Shown here: positions 38,401 through 49,992 of the stretch, piece by piece
Layout: each line of letters begins with the position of its first letter
Position numbering within the stretch: position 1 is the stretch's first letter
Assembly: GCF_020740795.1 (NCBI RefSeq)
Contig: NC_067282.1
Span: 152,320,858-152,384,857 of the forward strand
Direction: 5' to 3'
From: Apus apus
Lineage: Eukaryota > Chordata > Aves > Apodiformes > Apodidae
DNA: 64,000 nt
Position numbers and translations under genes: made by a program
Notes under the pieces: model-generated
Seen by the model: only the letters and a program-made list of their open reading frames with translations
Told to the model about the DNA's origin: nothing
The model's database searches: none

Positions 38401-41400
38401 CAATCCACAAAAACAGCTTTCACCTTCAAGTTGCACGGAAGCGGGGACAGAAGCTGTTCCTTACTTACTTTCTTCTGCCTTCACCAGGTAAGTCCACAAC
38501 ATCTGGTGCCTTCAAGAACTGTCCAAGTGTTGCAGAAACATACAAAAGGTCCTTGTACCCTAGAGGGCCACGGACATGCAAAAGGAAAAAAAATAATTAA
38601 GAGACCACTTTGCTACCTGAACCATGCCTCTGATACGTATCTCAGAGATATTAGTCAACCAAATTATACTTAGTAATTAGAAAACCTTCCATTATTCTTC
38701 CTGTTTTTCTCTCTGCCCCCCAGAAAGATCGGTCATGGAACCCAAACCTCCCACTCCTGCACTAAATAATTTCCACCACAAACACACATAGAATGTTTGA
38801 GTGGGAACTCCCTTCCCAATTGACAAAAGCTCCCAGCAGGTGAGACAAGCCATCTTACCCACAGCCACCAGGTATCCCCCCAGATTAAACTCCACACCAA
38901 AGAGGAGAAACCCCATCCTTCAGATGCCCAACCTTCAGGCAGCTGGAGATGCACTGGCAAAGACGAAGGAATTGTAGAAGCAGATGATGAGCACAGTAGG
39001 TGAGAGAGAAGGCAGAGCCTAAGCAGCCTGCCCACTATGCAGTCTACCGCAAGCCACAAGATAAAACCTAAATCTACTCCCATGAGGTAACCTAGGCAGA
39101 AGAGCTTTGGGGACAGGGTGGCTTGTCATTACCCCTCAGCTGATGTACACCCAGGCCACCCTGGGTGTGGGGCACCAATCCAGCCTAGGTGAGAAGCCAG
39201 CCTGTGGAACCAAAAGAAGAAAGAACAGGGGGAAAGAAGTTAAATAGTCCTGCCAGCACCCAGGCCAGAAGTCAACTGTGGATGACAATGAATGTGGTGA
39301 GGAGTTCCTTCAAGGGCCACAGTCCATGACAAAAAAGTGCCTTGTTTTGTCACTGCAGCAGAGCTGAAACTGGGAGGGTCACCTTCACAAGACCATGGTG
39401 AGAAGAAAGGCCTGTTGTCACCAGCAGTGAGATTTGTGGTGACACAGGTGCAGTCCAGAGCCTGGGGGAGGGCTGTCCTCTAGCTCCACAGGAGGGCCTT
39501 TGCAAAGGAAACCACCATCCTGAGAGGGGAAATGGATCACAAGCAGCTGTCATCTGCCTGCGTGCCTCTATCACAAGGGTCAGAGCCTCCCTCCAACCCA
39601 ACTCCCCCACTGCCCACTCCATAAGCCCTCACACTTCCTCTGCCCAAGCTCTGGAGTTCCCCAGAGGAGGAAAGCCCGGCATCTGGAACAGACTCATGGG
39701 CTTATTCACACAGCCTGGGCAATACAGAGCACAGGCTACAACACAATCACATGCCCTAAGGCAGGCTTTCCCTGTGCGTAATGTAAACCCTGCGATCCGG
39801 GTTGCTCAGCCTTGGGATTCGTTCTTTCCCCTCTCCCAGCTGCTGGCTTTCAGGATTTTCTTATTTCCTTGTGCCCAGCATGACACTGGGAGGTTCTCAA
39901 GGCAGACCAAAAAGCATCTCCCCTACTGTATATGACCCAGAGGATAAAGAACATGCAGTCAACTAAGTCCTACACCTCTTCCAGAGGGCTGAGGGAACAG
40001 TCTGTCCTTTCCTTTTTAAAGAGCTGCACTATGTCAGGTCTATAAAACAAAAGAGTACCAGAGTTTGAAGCACACACATGGGAAAAGCAGAGAAAAGAGG
40101 AAGGAAGCTGCAACAGCTGAATGAGGACGGTCACCAGAAACTGAGAACGAGGACACAGTCCCCAGAGCAAGGTCCAACTGAAGAAGAGATTCAAGACAGC
40201 ACTGTGAAGCAAGAAGGGAGAAAAGCAAGGGAGGGCCAGGGAAGGCTTTACCTAAGCTGTTGAAGCTGCTCCGTGAGGAAGGTTGGCCTTCCAAAAAGGA
40301 GGAGGCGGCAGATGGTGCCAGGCTTGGGGAGTCAGGGTTGGGTGGGTGGCAGCGCTCGGTCCCTACAGTTTGCAGCAGTTCTAAGAGCACTTTCCGGTTC
40401 GCACCTTAGGTGACGAAGGGGGAGTGACAGGTCAGAGAGAGAATCGGTGCACACACACACTGGGGTAGGGAGCTTTACCAAATTCACAGCAGCCCTGACC
40501 CTCACGAAACCTCTGGGATGGCCTGGGGAAGAGGAAAGCACATCCCAGGTACTTCTCCCCGAACCCCAGGCAGCAGGACTCACGCACAGCAGGGGTACCC
40601 AACGCTGTGCAGCCTGAAGGGGTGTGTGCTACACACTTCTTGCCACTGAAGAACTGCCTGTGCCTGCTTAGACCTGGGTGGCTCAGCAGCCCTGATCCAT
40701 CCCCTTGTAAGCCTGCAGTGCCCAACACCATGGCTGGGAAGAGGGGGAGCGTATGTCAGCTCTTCCTCTTGCATCTCTGTCTCACAGGAGAGAAATTCAT
40801 CAAGGGCTATTAATAGCAAATCTACGCTGCTAGCTCAGGAAGCGTCTACCCTGTGAGCGGCTAGAAGCTGGGAAAGCATGTTGGAGAAGCATCACCCACA
40901 CTTGGCACGTTCTCACCTCTCCCCAAGACACTGTTCTGGCCACCACGAAGAGACATGATGCTGCGTTCACCCTGTAAGGCTGCTGACATGCTCCCTCACC
41001 TTTGCTGCTCCTGGCTGCCAACAGCCCCGGTGTCTCCCCAAAATCATTTGGGATCTCGACATCTCCTCCGAACACAACAATTGCTTTGATCATATCCAGG
41101 TCGTCATGCTATGGGGCAAGAAAAAGCTCAGTCAAGTCTCATGCTCCCCTTGGCTCCCCCCAGTTCAAGAGGGACAGGGATCTACTTAAGAGAGTCCAAT
41201 GGAGGGCTAGGAGGATGATTAAGGGACTGGAACACCTGCCTTATGAGGAAAGGCTGAGAGACCTGGGGCTTTTCAGTCTAGAGAGGAGAAGACTGAGAGG
41301 GGATCTAATCTATGTCTATAAGTGCACAAGGGCTGGGTGTCAAGATGGCAGGGACAACCTCTTTTCACTTGTGCCCTGTGATATAGGATGAGGGGCAATG

Positions 41401-44400
41401 GACTCAAACTCAAGCACAGGAAGTTCCACCTCAACATGAGGAAGAACTTCTTTACTGTGAGTGTTTCAGAGCACTGGAACAGGCTCCCCAGAGAGGCTGT
41501 GGAGTCTACTTCTCTGGAGACTTTCAAGACCTGTCTGGATGCCTTTCTGACTGATCTGCCCTAGTTTTTGGTCCTGCTGTGGCAGGGGGGTTGGACTTGA
41601 AGATCTTCAGAGGTCCTTTCCAACCCCTGGCATTCTGTGATTCCATGATTGGCTACGTTATCTCTCATTCCCTCCCTTCTCTTTTCATTAGCCAAAGCAC
41701 CCAGAGGGACCAACCCACGAAAGGCAACAGCTAGAATTCCTAAAGAGTCTGTCCCTGCCTCAACCCTTCGAGAAAACCCTCTCTTCCCTTCCCAGCAGCC
41801 TCTGCAGAAAACCCACCTTCATGGCCAGGTGCAGGGGCGTGTTGCCATCCTGACCTCTGGCGTTGGTGTGGGCCCCGTGTGTCAGCAGGACCATGGCGCA
41901 GTCGAAGCGCCCCCTCTTGACCGCGATGTGCAGGGCCATGTCAGCCGTGCGGCTGGTCGAGTTCACCTCGGAGCCGTACTCCAGCAGCAGCCGCGTCATC
42001 TGTGCCCGCGTGCCAGGTCGAGAAGGGAAAAAGCGACCGACTGTGAGGACAACTGCCCGAGAGCTCAAACAAGCCAGGCCTCAGGGCAAGCAGAGAAGGG
42101 GAAGAGGCAGGACCCTTAGCCTGGACACGCTGGCTAGCAGATGCCAGCTGCATTGGCTCCAAGCGCCGGAGATGGAGATTCTCTAATTGGTGGTTTCACA
42201 ATCTGGCTGGAGATTCTGGATGGTTTGGGACTGACGTGCAAGTGTAGCAACTGGCTTAGAGCAATAGAGGGAAAAACAGATCCTACTCAGGCCAGAATCC
42301 TTGCAGACTCGGGAGAAAAAGTTTGCTTTATGATCTTCTCTTTATAAAAAGCCAAGCAGATGTACATCTGCTTGGAAACTCCACAGGACATTTCTGAGAG
42401 GGATGTGAGACTGTAGGAGCGAAAACAGTCCTGTCATAGGAGTGTCCCCTGCTTGCAATAAGCATCATTCAGGCGCTCCGCAATGGCACATCACACCACT
42501 GATCTGCTCATCTCTGGCAGAAGATGGACCATAAGCCACAAACCACCACCCTGGGCCTATCTCACACTTGCCCTGCAGCTTTCAAGGCACCTGTCTGCTT
42601 CCTTCTGTGTAACTGCCAGTAAGGAGAAGAGAGCTCCCCCCAGGGGTAACAGTGACTCTGCTGCCCCAACAAAACGGGAAAAGTGACAGGCCAGCAATGT
42701 CACAGCCAAGGATGATATACTAGGGATGAGCCCCCCAGTTGGTTTAATTGCGAGACTCCACTGCTCCAGCCCCCTGCGACAAACAGCACCGATCAGGACA
42801 GGGCAGAGAGGATCCCACCCTGGGCTGCTGGCTGGGCTCTGACACTCCCAGGGCTCCATGCATGCACTCAGGGAAGGGACAGGTCAGCAGCAGGAGGAAT
42901 TAACTGGGTGCTGTGTGGCAGCAGAGGGCCTCACCACAGATAGGCTCCATTTACCTCTGCCTTCTTCGCCCAGTGCAGCGGAGTGGCGTCATAGCGCGGG
43001 TCTCTGGAGAGAACCTGGCTGGAATCCACCTCGAGGATGGCCTGGGCACACCTGGCAAAGACAACAAGACAGAGTGAGGGGTGGTTGCCCTCTTGACTCA
43101 GGACCTCCACGCACACCAGCAGCTGCCTCCTGCCTTTTGGGGAATCCCTCAGCAGCAGCAGGCTCCCTGCCACCTCCTGCAGTTTTCTTTTTCTGCTTCT
43201 AGAAAGGAAGGGTGCAACAGGAAGCATGCAAGCAGCACAGAGTTCCGAGGAAGCGGAAGATTCCCTTCCCAATTCCAAACCATGGAGCAACAGCTGGGTG
43301 CTTCACCAGTGCAGGAATATAGCACTTCTGGAAACTCTCAAGACCCAAGAGGAAACTCTTCTCTCATTCCTCTCCATGGAAACATGGAGATAAAACTGAA
43401 ATAGTTCAATAGTTGCTGAAATTAAGAATCTGTGTACTTCCCTGCGAGTGAAAAACCACACCTGTTGTCAACAGACAGTCTCTAGTGCCCAGAAAGTGTG
43501 GGTAGGTAGACGTACGAAGCAAATATATGCTCTCCACTCTGAAACCCCACCAGATAAGCCACATACAAGAGACTGAGCCCCACCGCAAACTAAGGGAGCT
43601 AAGCAAACTTCTAGCTTGTGAGTGTGTCTAATGCTGGAAAGTACTTTTCAAAATGCTGAAAAATTAGCTAGCAGCAGCTAGTGTTGACTTGAAAACCCTA
43701 TTTCTAGAGCTTGGACACTCTATGAAGATTAAGTATTATAAAACACATGCAAAGAGAATCAAATTTATCCAGGGAGTAAACATCGTGTCTCTTTTGATTC
43801 GGTTCCAGTGTGTTATTAAGAGTCAAGAGTACCTTCAGCCCACAGGAGACAGGAATAACCAGGCTCTGGAATGAGAGCTTATTAGGATCAGAGCACTCAA
43901 AGACAAGTACGGCAATTAGCAATACTATTTAAGCATCAGTAAATCATCTTCTCACAGCTCATTCTGAAAAAAAGGATTTCACAAACTTCTATTCTTTTTA
44001 TATCTGTGTCTTTCTCCTGATACCTGAAACTAAATAATATCTATGAATTCAGGGAAAATATTTTTTTTAAGTGTTTCTTCTTTTTCACACCAACACTTCT
44101 CTGTCCTTTTGCCAATGCGGTGATGCAGCAGAGGACAGCACAGGACATCTTCCCACTGAGCACTGCCCTGAAAGGGGCCCAGCCTTGGACAAACCTGAGC
44201 AGACAGGTCCCTAGACTCGAGGAAGAGCCCTGTTTTGGCAGTCCAGGCAGTTCCTTACCCCTTCTGGGAGAACTTCAGTGCTGTGTGGATGGGGTAGCCC
44301 AGCGTGCCCACAGCGCTGCAGGTGGCCCGGCATTTCAGCAGAGACCGAACCATGTCCTCCTTGCCCAGCTTACAAGCAAGGTGCAGAGCTGTCAGCCCTT

Positions 44401-47400
44401 CATGGTTCAGGTGGTCCAAGCCAGAAGTTGGGGTTCTGCCCAGGAGCTGGGAAGAGAAGACAGTAGATAAATAAACAGACTTGGAAGAGCATCATCTCTC
44501 CTCCTGAGCTCCAAGGACAGACTCTGGAGTGCTGGGTTCCTCACAATGCTACAGCCTGTCCTCTCCAGCCCTGCTTCCAACACTGTAGCTATGGAAGTGC
44601 TCCTCATTCTCTCTCCCCAAAAGGGATTATTGCTGCTCTCTGTGTCCTCTTCTTCTGGCTTAGGTGCTTCTGAGACACCCCTCAGCCAAAAGCAGCTTGT
44701 GCCACCTCGAATGACACAGCCTGGCAGGCTCTCACTATCTTCCACGGAATAAGCCAAGCTCAGCCCAACCAAACGAGAGCACCAACTGAAACCAATAGTT
44801 TCCTCTCCTGCTGTGGCCCCCACCAGTCACCATGCTCAGCCAGCAGGCAAGAGCTTGGCCTCCCCTGCAACTCCACCATTGCTTTCAGATACAAACAGGA
44901 TTCTGTTGAAGATACACACGAGGATGCGTTTGAAGGAATTTTCCTTTCTCCTCGTAAATTTTCATCCTGTTGTTACCTGCTGACTGGTTTGTTAAAGAAA
45001 AATAACCCACTGCCATGCTGGGGAAACACAAGAGAAGGCCCTGGTGCACACAAGAGAAGGGGGGGATTTAGAGTTTCTTTCCTCTGGTTTAGCAAGGCAT
45101 CAAGAGAGGGAACAAATAAACAGGAAACAGACCAGACCTGGAAATATTTCTGTAGCAACAAGCCAAGTCGCTGCCATCAGGGAAATAAAGGGAGAAGATA
45201 TCTTTTGAATACCCTGCTCCACAGCATGGCAAGCCCAGATCATCATTCCTCCCCCATCAAGCATTGTGAAACCCGAGCAGAGTCTGGCAAGCAGAGGGAG
45301 AGCTGTCACAACACCTATTGGGCAAACCTGGGGGGTTGCAGTCCTAGGGCAGAGCCGGTCTCCCGCTGGGTGATGGGAAGCTGACAGACCTGAGAAACCC
45401 ATGTGGAAGGTCACCCACGCCCTTACAAACCCTGTCACTCTGCCCAGCACTTCTCAGGAATCAGGAACGCCTCTGGCTTCAGACTGTCTCTGATCACTGT
45501 CCCCCATGCAAGGCCACTCAGTTCAAACAACAGTCTTGCAGCTCAGGAGAGCCCAGGGTGGCTCCAAACTGTCCTTCAGTCTGTGGGCAACACACGCTCC
45601 CCCACAGGAGTGCTGAGCAATCGGCCCAGAACCAAATATCCTGCTTGGAAGAGACTGAGGGACAGCCAAGGGCCTAAGGAAAGGCAGGATGAAACTCATA
45701 TAAAGAGCAGTGAAAGATACTTTCTGATGAAACTTGCTTAATATCATTGTTCCATTGCAGGGTGCAATCTGGAGCCTGCTTATGGGAAACAGCACCAGTA
45801 AAGGAGGAAGAGAGAGACTGAAATCAGCCTCAAGCATTAACTCCCTATGCTGCAGCAGAGACAACAGACTTATTCCTCCCATCTGCACCTATTTTCCCGT
45901 CTCCCGCCTCACGGGCATAGGGAGGACCCATCCTTTTCCTAAGCCCCTCAGCTTTGAAGTTGCTCCCACCTCGATGACCTGGGGGCTGTTCCCTCGCACA
46001 GCGTAGTGGAACACGGTCTCCCCGTTCCTGTCGGTGATGTCCACCCGGGCCTGGCACTCCAGCAGCTCCAGCAGGCACTCCACGTCTCCCCTGCGGCACG
46101 CCAGGTGCAGCGGGGTGCAGCCGTCCTCGCTGTCCGTGCTGTTCACGCAGCTGCAAGAGAGGATGAGCCAGCCTGAGGCACGGGGAGGGCCGCAGAGACC
46201 AGGACGTGCACCTGCCCTGGGAGGTGACACCAAGGCACCTTCCACCTCTGCTACGGGCCCAGCCAGCGCGAACCACTTCATGGAAGTTCGGCATCTTGCC
46301 AGGGAGAGGAGCCCAGGGAAAGGCCACCAAGCAGCCCTGCCATGGACCCTCTCCCTGACTCTTGGCTCCTTCCTCTGCCCCTCATTTGGGAGCAGCTCCT
46401 CCTGGCCAAGGGAAGGCAGGAGACAGGTTACAGTCAGCAACCTGGCAGAGGGGCTGCCGTAAGTCCCGCAGTTCCTAACTCCTCACTGGTCATCTCTATC
46501 CTCAATGAACCTTCCCACAGAAAGAGAGCAAGGGCTTTATGGCCAAAAACTGTTCAGAGAAAGACAGCCCTACTGTACCTCCTCTTTCGTGGTTTACAAA
46601 GTTAGCCACAACGCCCCCCGAAACGCAGTTCCACAAGGGTGGTAAGAACCTAACCAGAGCCTCTAGCAAAACACTTCAGTTATTTGGCTCAAACACCAGA
46701 ACACCCACAGCAGTGTGCTGAAAGCCCACCAGTAAGCTCAGGCAGCGACCATCAGACCCTCTTTGCTACCACACCTGTCCTTCAGGCAGGACACACCAAG
46801 ACCAGCACTTTCAAACTTCACCTCTGCAGTAACCACAGGCGTACGGTTCCTCAGACAAGCAGTGCCTGTTGCTCTGGGACATCCAGCCAGGAGACCCTGA
46901 CCTGACCTAGCCTGCCCTCCTGAGCTTGTCGCCAGCCCCAGGCCCAGCAGAGACCCCCCTGCCTCTTGCCTCAGGACGTGGTTGTGCCGGAAGGTCTCAC
47001 GACGGCCGATCTCCACCGCGAAGTGCGCCGAGGACCAGCCGGGGTGGCTGCGGATGCAGTCGGTGAGCTGCTGCAGGTCCTCCAGCGACAAGGGCTGGGC
47101 TGAGCTCTCGTAGAAGGGGCGCAGGTGCCTGGCGTACCGCTCAAACCACACCAGGGCATCTGCCTCGTTGTCAAGCTGGAAGAGCCTGGAGGAAAGGCAC
47201 AGAGAAACAACCTCCACCCCACGTGCCTGAGAGAAGCTGCTCTTCTCCAGACACTGGCGCTGCAGACTCTCCCCACTCCTCCTCGTTGGTTAGCATGTTT
47301 TTCCCAAGGGAAGAAGAGAGACTACTCCATTAGCAGAGAGCATCTCCTCTTCCTGAGGAATGTTAACATTTAAGCACCCTGTGCTCCAGATGCTGAAGCA

Positions 47401-47887
47401 GCAACAGGTATGAGCGGAAGTGCACGTACCTGTGGACGTTCTGACCAGAGTACCTAGTTCAAAGCTGCCTGTTTTGAGAGTTTGGACTCTGTCCTGCCTT
47501 GTTCTCACAAGCTGTTCTGATGACACCAGCACACGCAAGGGCCTCCCACTCCTCATAAGCCCACCTCCTGATCCAACACACCACCCCACACCCACAAAGC
47601 ACCGAGGGCCCCAAATTGGAGATTTTTGGCATTTCAGATTCATGCTTGACTAGTGATTTCTAAACGTCTGTCACTTACCGGAAGGCGACGTGTGGGCTCT
47701 GGGGATTCACCAGCAGGCAATCCCAGGAGCGAGTGAGACTGCTCTTATACAAGGCCACCCTGCCTTCCTCCCTCAGGCATGTCTGAGTGGAATACTCTGC
47801 AGTCAGCACCTCCTTCACCCGGTAAGGGTTTGTGAACATTTGGGTGACGCTGTTGAAGGTATTCACCAGCCGGCCAAGGAACTGCAT
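32473..47887 (-). CDS. PLA2G6: Calcium-independent phospholipase A2 beta (iPLA2-VIA), complete coding region
   Basis: Hydrolyses sn-2 acyl chains of glycerophospholipids without Ca2+; acts in membrane remodelling and mitochondrial lipid repair, and loss causes infantile neuroaxonal dystrophy in humans. Sixteen coding exons (minus): 47887-47679, 47185-46970, 46150-45970, 44446-44259, 43051-42955, 41999-41817, 41108-41000, 40404-40252, 38559-38469, 37690-37527, 37000-36850, 36665-36529, 35912-35758, 35023-34856, 33770-33697 and 32614-32473. They total 2418 nt, 805 aa (human 806). Ankyrin repeats fill roughly residues 120-385 ([25 protein letters not shown]). The patatin-like domain has the glycine-rich loop [10 protein letters not shown] (residues 481-490), nucleophile motif GTSTG with Ser519, and FLDGG with catalytic Asp652, the same numbers as human. 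All introns are GT-AG except the second, which is GC-AG. It ends EQLVQHLCR-stop. The ATG context has A at -3. Head-to-head with MAFF, tandem with BAIAP2L2. Confidence 0.98.
40252..40404 (-). other. PLA2G6: PLA2G6 cassette exon distinguishing long and short iPLA2 isoforms
   Basis: 153-nt exon with phase 1 at both ends, so skipping it leaves the frame intact and removes 51 residues (about 395-446) between the ankyrin repeats and the lipase domain. It opens [18 protein letters not shown] and becomes Ser/Pro-rich. The position corresponds to the roughly 54-residue insert that separates human iPLA2-VIA-2 from the short form. The product without it would be about 754 aa. The exon is seen; alternative use here is inferred from the known human isoforms. 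Confidence 0.75.
41164..41650 (+). repeat. CR1 LINE 3' fragment in PLA2G6 intron
   Basis: The longest CR1 piece in the window, antisense to PLA2G6 in the intron between exons 41999-41817 and 41108-41000. It encodes the end of CR1 ORF2 ([29 protein letters not shown]) and continues through the 3' UTR to the terminal ATTCTGTGATTCCATGATT repeats at about 41630-41650. The reading frame stays open over more than 70 codons, so this copy is younger than the one at 3668. It is 5'-truncated, as most CR1 copies are. Confidence 0.93.
46965..46974 (-). other. PLA2G6: Non-canonical GC splice donor of PLA2G6 intron 2
   Basis: The exon 47185-46970 must end in AG before the acceptor at 46152-46151 to keep the frame ([14 protein letters not shown], Ser split AG|C). 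At that point the intron begins GCAAGA (GC at 46969-46968), matching the known GC-AG class consensus AG|GCAAG. The nearest GT, nine bases further into the exon, would break the frame. Confidence 0.85.
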
Positions 47888-48168
47888 CTTTCTGGAGCCT
47901 CAGGCGGCTTCTCCCCGCCGTTCTGAGGCAGAACCGGCCACAGCCTCTGCCCGGCCCTGAACTCAGCGACCCAGCGCCAGGAAAGGAGAACCGAGAGCCG
48001 CCGGGGTCAAAGCCGCCCGGGAGGAAAGCACGGCTCCAGTTTCCTTCCGGCCTCTTCCGGGAAGAGCACCCGGTTCTCCTCAGCGCCGGACCCGCCTCTC
48101 GCAGGCCTGGGCAGGAAACACCGCCCTCCCCGGGCAGCCCGGAGAGGCCCCGCCCGCTGCCGAGGGAG

Positions 48169-48250
48169 GCTGGGGCGGGGGCGGACGCGGGGCCCGGCGC
48201 TGGGGCGGGGGCTGGGGCGGGGGCGGACGCGGGGCCCGGCGCTGGGCGGC
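48169..48250. repeat. 42-bp tandem duplication with Sp1-type GC boxes
   Basis: Two adjacent copies with period 42 (48169-48210 and 48211-48250), identical over their first 37 bases. Each contains GGGGCGGGG-type GC boxes and GCGGACGCGGGGCCCGGCGC. It lies in the shared promoter closer to PLA2G6. Confidence 0.9.
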
Positions 48251-48737
48251 CCCGCTGCCTGGCAGGGCCGCGCCCGGAGCGCGGGTGTCGCAGAGCACCA
48301 CGGGCCCCCAGCGTCCCCCGCGCGGGGCCTCGGGCCCACCTCGCCGCCCCGCCAATCACCGCGCAGCGCCCCGAGGACGGACCAATCAGCGGCGCCCATC
48401 CCGGGGAGGGGCAGGGGCGCGCGGGCAGCGCCGCTGCGTCACTCCCGCCGCCATGCCGGAGGAGGGCGGGGAAGCAGCGGGCGCCATCTTCGAGAGGGGC
48501 GGGGGGGGGCGCGCCCTTCAGCGGCCCGTTCCGCGGGGTGGGGCTGGTGGGCTCCTGGGGCAGGGGTCGCCCCGAAATCTGGGGACACAGCAGCAGGTTT
48601 CGGGCAGTGTCTGTATTCGTCGAGCGGCGCGTTGGTTCCTCTGTCGGCGTGCGGGGCGGGGGTGTCCCCGGGCGGGGCGGGAAAGGCGGCAGCGCGGTCG
48701 CTTTAAGAGCAGGCCCCGCCCGCGGCGGCGAGGGGAG

Positions 48738-48784
48738 GCGGGGCGGGGCGGGGCGGGGCGGGGCGAGGCGGGGCGAGGCGGGGG
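48738..48784 (+). promoter_or_regulatory. MAFF: GGGGC-repeat GC-box array (G-quadruplex-prone)
   Basis: Run of nine near-perfect GGGGC/GAGGC pentamers immediately before the CRE. It serves as stacked Sp1/KLF sites, and the regular runs of four Gs on + could fold as G-quadruplex. Binding and folding are inferred from motif only. Confidence 0.7.
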
Positions 48785-48792
48785 TGACGTCA
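48785..48792. promoter_or_regulatory. MAFF: Palindromic CRE (TGACGTCA)
   Basis: Full consensus cAMP-response element directly after the GC-box array and about 115 bases before the MAFF exon 1 donor, the usual distance from a start site. CREB/ATF (and AP-1-type) dimers bind this palindrome. This fits MAFF as an immediate-early, stress-induced gene. Confidence 0.8.
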
Positions 48793-48799
48793 CCGCATG

Positions 48800-48907
48800 A
48801 CTGTGTTTTTATGAATGAAAAGAATCCGCGGGTGAGTAATCGCGGCGCAGCGGGGCTGGAGGCGCCGCCCGACCCGCCGCGGCCCCGCGGGACCAGCGCA
48901 GCCCCCG
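48800..48907 (+). other. MAFF: MAFF untranslated first exon (probable)
   Basis: Ends in a good donor (CCCCCG, then GTAAGG; GT at 48908) and lies just downstream of the CRE. The next exon has its acceptor at 49973-49974 and starts with 18 nt of 5' UTR. The left edge is nominal. Further alternative first exons inside the GC-rich intron 48908-49972 are possible. Confidence 0.6.
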
Positions 48908-49992
48908 GTAAGGGACGGGACGGGACGCGGCGGCGGGGGGAGAGATGCGATCCGTACCCCCACCCCCCCCCCCGCTGGGGCGTCTCCGCGGAGGAGGGTG
49001 GCGGAGTCCGGCTCTGACTTGGAGGCCGCTTTCCCGCCGTCGGGACCGGGGCTGGGGAAGGTGGCGGGACGGGGGTGGGGGTCCGGGAGCCGTCCGCGCT
49101 GGCCTCCCGAGCCGCGGCCACCGCTCGGCGGGAGCCCCGCTCCTCCGGCTCGCCGGCCCGGATTGCATCAGCTTCCAGCCGGCCCGGCTCCACCTTCCCC
49201 GCCGCCCCCCGCCTCTCCGCGGGGCACTCCCGTTGCCCCTCCGAGGGGGCTCCCCGAGGTGGGAAGGACGCTCCCCGAGGTGGGAGAGGCTCCTGGGGTG
49301 CCGCCCGATCTGCCCGCCCTCCCCTTGATTCCCTCTCCGTTACCCCTTCTCCTACCCCGGGACACCGGCGAGGGGACAGGGGACGGGCTCCGCTTGGGTG
49401 GCTTTTCCCCCCGCGGTGCTGAATCACGGGGAGGCCACTTCTCGCCCGCCCGCGCTGCGTGGCCGCTGCCCCGGCCCCTCCGCCCCGCAGCCTGCGCACC
49501 CACCCCCGAGCCCCGCGCGGGAGCCGCGGTGCCCGCCGCGGGCGGCACCTCCACGGGGTCCCGGCTGGGGGACTTGGCCGTGGCTTGACCCCGTGGGGCT
49601 GCCGCTGCTTTCACTTTCTTTTCAGCCTCGGGCGGATCTCGCCACGGTTTCCTCCCCCGGGGGGGCAGCCTGGGCCTCCCCGCCGCTGGCCTGGGGCGTT
49701 CCTGATCCCTTGGGCAGGACGGCATCCCTGCCACTTCGGGGCAGGATGAAGGAGGGATGAGAGGTCCACCTTTCCCCCGTCCTTACTTTTTGCAGTCATG
49801 ATTACTATTACTATAATTATTAGCACTACGTGCTTTTTATTTTAAGGCAGTAGGGGTGAATCCCGCAGCTGGTGGGGGGGATGTGGGCGCGGGGCCGGCA
49901 GAGCTGGTGCCCTGGGTGCCCAGGCGGGGGGCACAGGCAGGCACTAACTGGCTTTTCTCCTGGGTGCTTGACAGGGCCAGCGTGACACAAGG

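Larger units (their letters stand above)
47888..48907. promoter_or_regulatory. CpG island, bidirectional PLA2G6 / MAFF promoter
   Basis: Very GC- and CpG-rich sequence between the PLA2G6 ATG (minus, 47887) and the MAFF first-exon donor (plus, 48908). The start codons are about 2.1 kb apart, but the transcribed edges are under 1 kb apart. It holds many GC boxes of Sp1/KLF type, a 42-bp tandem duplication (48169-48250), a YY1-like core on the minus strand at 48484-48493 (AAGATGGCGC) and a CRE at 48785-48792. CpG richness continues into the MAFF intron to about 49700. PLA2G6 5' UTR lies on its left edge; the exact starts are not visible. Confidence 0.85.

Noticed and set aside
46970-46980. GT donor (CAC, then GTCCTG) as alternative to the GC donor of PLA2G6 exon 2
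   Set aside because: It leaves phase 0 where the next exon needs phase 2, shifts the frame and loses the conserved L-S-C residues.
48453-48800. Strong Kozak ATG (GCCGCCATG) on + opening MPEEGGEAAGAIFERGG in the shared promoter
   Set aside because: Low-complexity Gly/Arg continuation, no known family, no splice structure, and it ends in the GC-box array. Most likely chance in GC-rich sequence.
47745-49499. 584-codon open frame on the minus strand across the CpG island
   Set aside because: It overlaps PLA2G6 exon 1 in another frame, and the Pro/Arg/Ala-rich product reflects GC-rich codons without stops. No domain is recognisable.
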